This document shows, piece after piece, positions 1-7,798 of a stretch of 55,395 nucleotides of DNA. This DNA comes from Nitrospiraceae bacterium (GTDB lineage: Bacteria > Nitrospirota > Thermodesulfovibrionia > UBA6902), in NCBI GenBank assembly GCA_003599505.1, contig QZKO01000023.1, forward strand, positions 1-55,395. The letters run 5' to 3'. Numbering within the stretch: the first letter of the stretch is position 1; each line of letters starts with the position of its first letter. The notes beneath the pieces are model-generated. The model saw only the letters and a program-made list of their open reading frames with translations, had not been told where the DNA came from and did not search any database. Position numbers and translations under genes: made by a program.

Positions 1-2
1 CA

Positions 3-341
3 ATTATCAAAACCATTTATGAAGAAAAAATTCCAGAAAATGTTAATTTCTCATTTTATCTATCAAAAGAACTTGATATGGATTACCATTATCTAAGTAC
101 ACTTTTCTCTTCCATCGAAAATATAACCATTGAACATTATATCATTATTCAAAAAATAGAACGCGCAAAAGAACTTCTTAAATATGGTGAATTAACTTTA
201 AGTGAAATTTCTTATAAACTTGGATACAGTAGTGTTCAGCATCTGTCAAATCAATTTAAAAAAGTTACTGGTTTTACTGCAAGTGAATTTAAGGAATTAA
301 CTGACAACTTAAGACAACCAATAGATAAAATCAAAAAGTAA
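3..341 (+). CDS. AraC-family transcriptional regulator, C-terminal part (5' truncated by window edge)
   Basis: The reading frame is open from base 3, so the start lies outside the window; the ATG at 78 is internal. The visible part is an AraC/XylS-type DNA-binding domain with two helix-turn-helix units. The second unit includes LSEISYKLGYSSVQHLSNQF followed by the usual F-K-K-x-T-G-x-T signature. Such domains bind promoter DNA and usually follow a sensor domain, which cannot be seen here. The gene is AT-rich like the next two genes and ends 25 bp from the convergent aldo/keto reductase. The fold is sure; target and ligand are unknown. Confidence 0.85.
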   Translation: MIKTIYEEKIPENVNFSFYLSKELDMDYHYLSTLFSSIENITIEHYIIIQKIERAKELLKYGELTLSEISYKLGYSSVQHLSNQFKKVTGFTASEFKELTDNLRQPIDKIKK

Positions 342-366
342 TCGGGAAATTTTAATAACCTATCTT

Positions 367-1341
367 TTAGTTTGAAGAAAAAATTTCTTTCACAAAATTA
401 AATTCATCATCAGTTAATGGCTTATCAGCAGCACTCAAATTTGTTTTAACTTGATTTAAATTTCTGAATCCGGGAATTACTGCAGCAACTACTTTGTAAT
501 GTAAAACATATTGAAGAGCAACTCTTGCTAAATCCTCTGTATTACTTCCAAAATGTTCTTTTAATTTTTTTAATTTTGGTTCTAATTTTGCTAAATTATC
601 AGGACTAAAACTATCGGAACGAGCACGATGGTCACCTTCTTCAAATTTTGGTGGATGATTTTTTTTATATTTATCAAGAAGCAATCCTTTTGCAAGCGGA
701 CTGAAAGCAACAAAGGAGATTTTATTTTCATCCATTAATTTTCTTGTTGGTGAGTTATCTGCAATAAATCTATCATCAAGTGCATTTGCAAAACTTTGTA
801 ATACATTTGGTTTTACTTTTGGTACAAGTTTCTGAAAGTCATCGTGTGAATAAGCTGATTGTCCAATGAATCTGATTTTTCCTTCTTCTTTTAAACGATA
901 CATCATTTCAACTGCATCATTAAGGTATTCATTGTTATCTCCAAAATGACCATGATGAAAATAATACAAATCAATATAATCTCTTTTCAAATTTACAAGT
1001 GATTGCTCGCATTGGTGTCTGATATGTTGTGCTTCATAAGCGTGTGCTGCAGTTCCGGGAAACCAGCCAACTTTGGTTGCAATGACTACATCTTTATTTT
1101 TACTGCCAAGAATTTTTGCAAGTAATCTTTCTGCTCTTCCATTTCCATAAGAATCAGCATTATCAAAATGATTTACACCTTTATCGAGAGCGTAAAAAAT
1201 TGCTTCTCGCACTTCATTCTCGTCAACATTTGCCCAACCATTTGGCACGCCATTAATCCAATTTAATCCACCAAGCGTCCAACAGCCAAGACTAATTTCG
1301 GATACTTTCAAATCAGTATTTCCAAGATTTCTGTAATTCAT
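367..1341 (-). CDS. Aldo/keto reductase
   Basis: A 324-residue protein with the full aldo/keto reductase barrel pattern: N-terminal NLGNTDLKVSEISLGCWTLG, then FDNADSYGNGRAE with the catalytic Asp and Tyr, the catalytic Lys in VVIATKVGW, and the His in LYYFHHG. The C-terminal part has the cofactor-binding AFSPLAKGLL and the VIPGFRN segment. It should be a cytosolic NADP-dependent reductase of carbonyl compounds; the natural substrate cannot be told. A Shine-Dalgarno sequence AAGGAG sits 6 nt before the ATG. It is divergent from ppc with a 133-bp intergenic space, and convergent with the AraC-type gene. Composition is AT-rich, unlike everything after about 5.6 kb. Confidence 0.9.
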   Translation of the reverse strand: MNYRNLGNTDLKVSEISLGCWTLGGLNWINGVPNGWANVDENEVREAIFYALDKGVNHFDNADSYGNGRAERLLAKILGSKNKDVVIATKVGWFPGTAAHAYEAQHIRHQCEQSLVNLKRDYIDLYYFHHGHFGDNNEYLNDAVEMMYRLKEEGKIRFIGQSAYSHDDFQKLVPKVKPNVLQSFANALDDRFIADNSPTRKLMDENKISFVAFSPLAKGLLLDKYKKNHPPKFEEGDHRARSDSFSPDNLAKLEPKLKKLKEHFGSNTEDLARVALQYVLHYKVVAAVIPGFRNLNQVKTNLSAADKPLTDDEFNFVKEIFSSN

Positions 1342-1474
1342 AATTACTCCTTTTGATTTAAATTTTTTAAATGTATTTACAAAAATATATCATTTTATTT
1401 TAGAAAAAATTATTTCATCTTTATAACTAAATTTGCAAGTAAAATTTTTAATTATCTGAAATTAGAAAATTATT

Positions 1475-4375
1475 ATGAAATTAAAATCAATAAAAATATT
1501 AACTACTCCAGATGAAGATCTATTATTAAATAGAGATATTAGAGAATTAGGGACAATACTTGGCAATGTTTTAAAAGAACAAGAAGGTGAAGAACTTTTC
1601 AATCTTGTTGAAGAACTCCGTCTTTTAACGAAAGATTTAAGATCGCAAACTGATTTACTGTTAATAGATAAAACATATAAAAGAATTGTTTCCATTGTTG
1701 AAAATTTAAATTATGATAAAGCTTTGAAAGTTGTTCGAGCATTTTCAATTTATTTCATTTTAGTAAATGCTGCTGATGAAATTCATCAAATTCGACTAAG
1801 CCGACTAAAAATGTTTGATAAAAATGATTTACTTCAGAACTCTTTTGAGGAAGTTTTAATGAAATTAAAAGCAAAAGGAATTTCTTTTAATTTTATTAAA
1901 AAAATACTTAACGAAATAGAATTAAATCCTGTTTTCACAGCTCATCCAACTGAAGCAACAAGGCAAACAATTCTGAAAAAAATATCCAACATTAGTAATT
2001 TACTATTGAAAAGAGAAATCATTAAAAATACAAATGAAGAAATAGAAAAAATATTTGAAGACTTAAAATCAGAAATTACTCTTTTGTGGCAATCAAATGA
2101 AATAAGATTTCATCGTGTAACAGTTAAAGATGAAATTCAACGTGGTTTATATTTTTTTACAAATGTTTTATATAATGTTATTCCAAATTATTATAACAAA
2201 ATAAATTCAAAGATAAATAAGATTTTTAATTTAGATTTATATAAAAATTCATTGGAAGAAAATAATTCACTTTCAAAATATTATTTACCTGTCTTAATTA
2301 AATTTGGTTCGTGGATGGGTGGTGATCGTGATGGTCATCCTTTTGTTACTACTGATATATCCAAAGAAACAATGATAAATCATCAAAAAAAAATTATTAA
2401 TCTATATTTACAAGATTTGAATAATTTATATGATTCATTAAGTTCATCAACTAATATAATTAAAGTGCAATCCAGGTTATTGCGTTCAATTGAAGAAGAT
2501 AAAGGGAAATTAGAAATAGATTTTGAAGGAAGTTTTTTGCGTGACCCATCAGAAGTTTATCGCACGAAATTATCTTTGATTTATCAGAAATTACAAAATA
2601 CACTCAACCACAAAAATTATTTCTATTCATCTTCGAATGAATTAATAAATGATTTAAATTTATTATTCGAAAGTTTAATTCAAAATAAAGGATTAGTAAT
2701 TGCTGAAACAAAATTGCTTCAATTAATTTATAAAGTAAAAACTTTCGGCTTTCATCTTGCTTATCTTGATATTAGACAAAATTCAAATCTTTTACGCCAA
2801 ACTATAAATGAAATCTTTCAAATAACTGATGTTAGTTCTGATTTTATTTCTCTTCCGGAAAATGAAAAAGTAAAAATATTGTCGAGAGAAATTTTAAACA
2901 ACAGACCTTTGGTAAATATTTTTTCTGATTTATCAACTACAGCACAACAAGTTTTGAATGAATTATCACTTATCAAATGGGGGAAAGAAAATATTTCAAA
3001 TGAAATTACAAATGATTATATCATTAGCAATAGTTCTACTGTAAGTGATGTGTTGACAGCTTTATTATTATCTAAAGAAGTTGGTTTGCTCAAAATATCA
3101 AATGGAAAAATTATTAAATCTGATTTTGATATTCTTCCTTTATTTGAAACAATTAAAGATTTAAGAAAATCATCTTTAGTAATGAATGAACTATTTAATA
3201 ATGGAGCTTATTCGCAACATATTAAATGCAGAAACAAAATCCAAAAAATTATGCTTGGCTATTCAGATAGTAATAAAGATGGCGGCATTGTTACTTCAAA
3301 TTATGAATTATATAAATCACAAATTGATTTGAAAAATATTTGTAATCAAAATAATATAGAATTAATTTTATTTCATGGAAGAGGGGGAAGTATTTCACGT
3401 GGTGGTGGACCAGTTCATCTTTCGATATTAGCACAACCAGTTGGAACTATTGAAGGCAAAATTAAAATCACCGAACAAGGCGAAATGATTTCTTCAAAAT
3501 ATCTTATTCCGGAAATTGCTCTGGATAATTTGGAACTTACTTCTTCCGCAATCTTAATTTCAACTGTAAATTCAGAACTTCTAAAATTAAAAAATAGAAA
3601 TAAATCAAACACAATTAAAAATGAAGATTTACAAATAAATCTGTCCCAAAATGAATTTGACCAATATTTTGAAAAGTATAAAAATATTTTTGATAATATT
3701 TCTAACATAGCATTAGAAAAATATAAAGAGTTAATTGGACTTGCTAAATTTCAGGATTATTTTAGAAATGTAACTCCAATTGATATAATTGAAAAAATAG
3801 AAATAGGTTCGCGACCTCCATCTCGAAATAAAAATATAGATTTCCAAAGTTTGCGAGCAATTCCCTGGGTTTTTGCATGGACGCAAAATCGTCAAAATAT
3901 TTCCGGTTGGTTTGGTTTTGGCTCAGCTATTTTTTATGTGCTCAATAAAAATATTTCGTCATTTGATGAATTGAAAAAAATATATTCAGAGTGGAATTTT
4001 TTTAAAGCATTAGTTGATAATATTGAAATGGTTTTATTAAAAACAGATATGCTCATTGGAAAAGAATATTTAAAATTAGGAAAAGAAAAAATTGAAACAG
4101 AAAAAATTTTTAATATCATAAAAGATGAATATGAAAAAACCGTAAAAGCAATTTTAACAATTACAGAAGAAGAAAATCTTTTAGACTCAAATCGTTCATT
4201 ACAACGGTCAATTCTTTTGCGAAATCCTTATTTAGATCCAATAAGTTTTATTCAAGTTAAATTTATTGAAGAATATAGAAATCCAAAAACATCTTCTATT
4301 CAGAAAAGAAAATTACTTTTTCTTCTCCGTTCAACTGTGAATGGAATTGCTGCAGGATTAAGAAACACAGGATAA
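1475..4375 (+). CDS. ppc: Phosphoenolpyruvate carboxylase
   Basis: Carboxylates phosphoenolpyruvate with bicarbonate to oxaloacetate, refilling the TCA cycle in the cytosol. At 966 residues it is somewhat longer than the E. coli enzyme. Key motifs are all present: the catalytic His at about residue 157 in VFTAHPTEATRQT, GGDRDGHPFVT near 282, the glycine-rich FHGRGGSISRGGGP near 633, RAIPWVFAWTQNR, and the conserved C-terminal end NGIAAGLRNTG. The ATG has no visible Shine-Dalgarno, only A/T-rich sequence in front. Codon use is extremely AT-rich, with many AAA, AAT and TTA codons, unlike the EPS genes downstream. A very confident family call; the odd point is its genomic setting. Confidence 0.97.
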   Translation: MKLKSIKILTTPDEDLLLNRDIRELGTILGNVLKEQEGEELFNLVEELRLLTKDLRSQTDLLLIDKTYKRIVSIVENLNYDKALKVVRAFSIYFILVNAADEIHQIRLSRLKMFDKNDLLQNSFEEVLMKLKAKGISFNFIKKILNEIELNPVFTAHPTEATRQTILKKISNISNLLLKREIIKNTNEEIEKIFEDLKSEITLLWQSNEIRFHRVTVKDEIQRGLYFFTNVLYNVIPNYYNKINSKINKIFNLDLYKNSLEENNSLSKYYLPVLIKFGSWMGGDRDGHPFVTTDISKETMINHQKKIINLYLQDLNNLYDSLSSSTNIIKVQSRLLRSIEEDKGKLEIDFEGSFLRDPSEVYRTKLSLIYQKLQNTLNHKNYFYSSSNELINDLNLLFESLIQNKGLVIAETKLLQLIYKVKTFGFHLAYLDIRQNSNLLRQTINEIFQITDVSSDFISLPENEKVKILSREILNNRPLVNIFSDLSTTAQQVLNELSLIKWGKENISNEITNDYIISNSSTVSDVLTALLLSKEVGLLKISNGKIIKSDFDILPLFETIKDLRKSSLVMNELFNNGAYSQHIKCRNKIQKIMLGYSDSNKDGGIVTSNYELYKSQIDLKNICNQNNIELILFHGRGGSISRGGGPVHLSILAQPVGTIEGKIKITEQGEMISSKYLIPEIALDNLELTSSAILISTVNSELLKLKNRNKSNTIKNEDLQINLSQNEFDQYFEKYKNIFDNISNIALEKYKELIGLAKFQDYFRNVTPIDIIEKIEIGSRPPSRNKNIDFQSLRAIPWVFAWTQNRQNISGWFGFGSAIFYVLNKNISSFDELKKIYSEWNFFKALVDNIEMVLLKTDMLIGKEYLKLGKEKIETEKIFNIIKDEYEKTVKAILTITEEENLLDSNRSLQRSILLRNPYLDPISFIQVKFIEEYRNPKTSSIQKRKLLFLLRSTVNGIAAGLRNTG

Positions 4376-4505
4376 AATCACAAAAATAATTTTGAATTTT
4401 GAATTTCAAATTTCGAATAAAATTTAAATGAATGAATTTCCAAATATAAATGAGCTGAATAAAAAAGTTAATTAAAGAAAATTTTATGTACGATTAATGC
4501 ATCTT

Positions 4506-4742
4506 TCAAAAGTGATTTAATTTATCTAACAATTGTACCATTAATTTATTTGTGTTTTTGGTTAAATGAATTTTTTCTTTCATCCCTTCTTCAGTTTGAA
4601 CAAATTTACCTTCCGTAATATCATCTTTAGCATTTATTATTAATTCATTAATAGATCCTGTGTATTTCCCATCCAGTCCGACGTAACATATATTCTAATT
4701 GTTTCATTTTTTGCATCAAAATACGTAAGACAAAAATTTATT
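4506..4742 (-). pseudogene. Frameshifted, 5'-truncated gene remnant of unknown function
   Basis: Reading the minus strand down from about 4742, one frame gives FCLTYFDAKNETIRIYV. It then loses sense near the sequence ATGTTACGTCGG, where the neighbouring frame continues as VGLDGKYTGSINELIINAKD and runs to a TGA at 4506-4508 (ending LLDKLNHF). The pieces read as one protein end with a single frameshift around 4680-4690, and the 5' portion is cut where the methyltransferase ends (4743). I do not recognise the family. Composition is AT-rich like ppc. The rest of the 4376-4742 gap (4376-4505) holds only AT-rich, partly palindromic sequence of the TTTGAATTTCAAATTTC kind and no gene I can see. Confidence 0.4.
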
Positions 4743-5564
4743 TCAATTTTTCTTAATTGTAATTAACCAGCCCGAACACATAAAAAGCGGCATGTAACTA
4801 GCTAAGTTAGCATTTAATTTAATTAGTCCTCTCGATCTTTCAATTAGGGGAGTCGATATAAAGCCACTCAGAAAAGTCCTGCCAATAGCATCTATAATTT
4901 CAAATCCTTCATTGCTGATCAACTCCTTTAATCTTTTATATAAGAACTTTTGAATATGGGGGCAGCTTTTGTTTAAACTGCCCCCGGGAATAATAGTTTT
5001 TTCCATCTGTGGGCGATTGATTTTATTACTAACGCAACTAAAGTACTTATGAATATTATTAGATTTTAACCATGGTTTCATAGACTCTTTATATTTACTG
5101 AAAATGAATTCTCCTATCTCAAATGAACCATAACCATTTGGAACGGTGACGATACATATCCCTCCAGTCTTTAAAACCCGGTAGATCTCCTTTAACATGA
5201 TTTGAGGTTCTTTAAGATGTTCTAATACTTCCGAGCATACAACAACTTTAAATGAATTGCTTTCTATCTTATTGATATCAATATTCAAAAATTCACCGTT
5301 AGGTATATCTTTTATAAGTTTTATTTTATTAACATAATCTATGGATTCTTTATCCACATCAATGCCAAGAACTGATAATCCATGTTGCACTAATGGAATA
5401 GAAATATGGTCTCCGCAACCGCAACCTACCTCTAAAATCCTTTTATCAGTCAACGCATTTTTTTTTAATTGAGAGATAATATATTTGATCCTTTTTAAAT
5501 TACCCCAGCTATCCTCATTAATACCAATTAAAGCTGACAAATTGTAATTCTTATCTCTTGCCAT
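4743..5564 (-). CDS. Class I SAM-dependent methyltransferase
   Basis: A 273-residue protein with the Rossmann-fold methyltransferase order: SAM-binding motif I ILEVGCGCGDHIS, the acidic end of strand 2 in VLGIDVDKES, FKVVVCSEVLEHLKEP (motif IV region) and the post-motif LKEIYRVLKTGGICIVTVPN. It belongs to the Methyltransf_11/23-type group often found in polysaccharide loci, where members methylate sugars or lipid-linked intermediates; the acceptor here is unknown. An AGAGGA Shine-Dalgarno lies about 9 nt before the ATG. It is the last gene of the minus-strand EPS run, 202 bp after asnB, and is itself more AT-rich than its EPS neighbours. Its 3' end coincides with the compositional junction. 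Confidence 0.85.
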   Translation of the reverse strand: MARDKNYNLSALIGINEDSWGNLKRIKYIISQLKKNALTDKRILEVGCGCGDHISIPLVQHGLSVLGIDVDKESIDYVNKIKLIKDIPNGEFLNIDINKIESNSFKVVVCSEVLEHLKEPQIMLKEIYRVLKTGGICIVTVPNGYGSFEIGEFIFSKYKESMKPWLKSNNIHKYFSCVSNKINRPQMEKTIIPGGSLNKSCPHIQKFLYKRLKELISNEGFEIIDAIGRTFLSGFISTPLIERSRGLIKLNANLASYMPLFMCSGWLITIKKN

Positions 5565-5766
5565 AAATGGTTTCCTCTAATTCGAATAAAATCATATTTT
5601 CAAAATGAATATGCCAGGATAAACGTAAAACTCTTCAACCTAATAAGAATCTTGGCCGTCTAATTCCCCGATCAAAATAACTCTTATCCGAAAGCTATAT
5701 TAATTCCGTATCATGCCGTTAAAAGAGCAAAGCAGAGCAACGACAAATTTTGAAAAATTCTATCAT

Positions 5767-7689
5767 CTATCCCTTATATAGCTGGTCATTTATCTCGCTT
5801 CCCTCTATCCACTTCTCATACCATAAAACAAAATTTAGAACATACCAAAGCCTGACATTTCTGGAATCTATTAAGCGTTCAAGAGAAGTATTATTAAAAA
5901 AATCGGTTCGTTGTGAAAAAGCGCGTATTTTCTTTCCGGCGACATCTCCTAATTTTTCAAAAAGCCATTCATAAACCGGCACATTAAATCCCTGCTTTTT
6001 TCTGTTAATTATCTCATCCGGAATAAGACCGGATACTGCCTTTTTTAAAATATGTTTCTCTTCGCCGTTTTTATTAGTTATAGATTCAGGAATAGACATT
6101 GCCAACTCCACAAATTTGTGGTCTAAAAAAGGTACACGGGCCTCTAAAGAAACCGCCATAGACATCTTATCTACACGCATTAAAAGAAGCTCCGGCAAAC
6201 GTATGTTCAGGTCCAAATAACTCATCCATTTGAGAGGTGTTTTTTCCCATGCTTTCTCATTAAATGAACTTACGAAAGGCCTTATCGCTTCATAGGAACT
6301 AAATTTATGAAATTTATTCTTTAACCTTTGAGAAATCAGATTCTTCTTCTGCCCTTCAGTAAATGCTTCTGCTCCGCCCCAAAAAACAGGTTCACCAGAG
6401 GTAACCCGGCGAAGCCATTCATACCTGATTTTATTTTGCATGCCCATTAACGCCAACAGAGATAATCCCATTTTTTTTATGGGATAAGTGAAAGGTAAAT
6501 TACTTAATTTCTGAAACCTGATAAAGGTGTTCCAACTGGGATAACCGCAAAACAGTTCATCGCTTCCTTCCCCCACCTGGCAAACTGTCACCCCTTTTTC
6601 CCTTGCCAACTTTGAAACATAATAAACAGGCATACATACCGGATCAGCAATTGGTTCATCCTGGTGATAAATAAGTTTTGGCAAAAAATCTAAAAAACTG
6701 CCTTCTGAAAGGCATTTTTCATAATGGATAGCTCCCACGGATTTCGCTATAATGGTGGCATACTTAAATTCATTCTGATAGTTTTGGTATTCCCTGTCAT
6801 ACCCTATAGAAAATGTATTAATGGGATTCTTTTCATCTTCCGCAAATAAGACAGCATTCGTACTCGAGTCAATGCCGCCTGATAGGAAAATTCCCACAGG
6901 CACATCACTCACCTTTCGCAATTTTACCGCTGTACGCAGCTCTGCAAGCAATGCTTCGGCAATATCCTGCTCCGTCAGCCCTGTCAAAAGACGTGTATGA
7001 TCGAACACATCCCAATAACGCATTAGCTCGATTTGGCCATTCGCCTTTACTCGTCCATAAGATCCTGGTGAGAGTTTTTTTATACCATCAAAGAGGGTGT
7101 CCGGACAGGGAGTTGTCATAAAAGAAAGATAGTGGTAAAAGGCTTTCTCATCTACTGCTTTTTTAATGCCAGGATATTTTAATATCGCCTTGATTTCAGA
7201 GGCAAATATAAATTTGCCTTGTTGCTGTGTGAAATATAACGGTTTTATGCCAATACGGTCTCTGAAGAACCATAACTCCTTTGTATTCTCATTCCATATT
7301 GCAAAAGCGAACATGCCTCTAAACCGTTGGACACAATCCTTTCCCCATTCTTCAAATGCATGAATAATTACTTCTGTATCACTATGATCGGTTCTGAATC
7401 TATGCCCCTTTGCCTCCAATTCAGGTCTGATTTCTGAATGGTTATAGATTTCACCGTTGAATACAATCCATACTGTTTCATTCTCATTACACATGGGTTG
7501 GTTGGCAGCTTCAGAAAGGTCAATAATGGAAAGCCTCCGATGACCAAAACCTACGTTTCTGTTCGATGAAATCCATATCCCTGCACCATCAGGACCGCGA
7601 TGCGTCATACAGTCACGCATCCGCTTTAGGATATCTTCTTCAACAGGTTTTGCAAATTCGCAATTAAGTATCCCTACGATTCCACACAT
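5767..7689 (-). CDS. asnB: Asparagine synthase (glutamine-hydrolysing)-like amidotransferase of the EPS operon
   Basis: A 640-residue two-domain protein. The N-terminal class II glutaminase starts with MCGIVGILN (Cys2 nucleophile after Met removal), followed by HRGPDGAG, GHRRLSIIDLS and FNGEIYNH. The C-terminal synthetase domain carries the PP-loop SGGIDSS and the later EGSDELFCGYP motif. AsnB makes asparagine from aspartate, glutamine and ATP, but homologues inside polysaccharide clusters are thought to amidate sugar acids or precursors. A second paralogue lies at 53125-54969 in the exosortase operon. The sequence AAGG stands about 7 nt before the ATG. The gene is 109 bp downstream of the two-domain oxidoreductase. 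Fold certain, true substrate inferred. Confidence 0.93.
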   Translation of the reverse strand: MCGIVGILNCEFAKPVEEDILKRMRDCMTHRGPDGAGIWISSNRNVGFGHRRLSIIDLSEAANQPMCNENETVWIVFNGEIYNHSEIRPELEAKGHRFRTDHSDTEVIIHAFEEWGKDCVQRFRGMFAFAIWNENTKELWFFRDRIGIKPLYFTQQQGKFIFASEIKAILKYPGIKKAVDEKAFYHYLSFMTTPCPDTLFDGIKKLSPGSYGRVKANGQIELMRYWDVFDHTRLLTGLTEQDIAEALLAELRTAVKLRKVSDVPVGIFLSGGIDSSTNAVLFAEDEKNPINTFSIGYDREYQNYQNEFKYATIIAKSVGAIHYEKCLSEGSFLDFLPKLIYHQDEPIADPVCMPVYYVSKLAREKGVTVCQVGEGSDELFCGYPSWNTFIRFQKLSNLPFTYPIKKMGLSLLALMGMQNKIRYEWLRRVTSGEPVFWGGAEAFTEGQKKNLISQRLKNKFHKFSSYEAIRPFVSSFNEKAWEKTPLKWMSYLDLNIRLPELLLMRVDKMSMAVSLEARVPFLDHKFVELAMSIPESITNKNGEEKHILKKAVSGLIPDEIINRKKQGFNVPVYEWLFEKLGDVAGKKIRAFSQRTDFFNNTSLERLIDSRNVRLWYVLNFVLWYEKWIEGSEINDQLYKG

Positions 7690-7798
7690 TGCAAGCCTTC
7701 ATTATTTATTAAGTAAAATTCCAATAAAAACAGCCATTGTTTTTTACTACATAAGGGGTATATAAGAGTCATCTGAATGATTAATCAGTAGTAGATAC

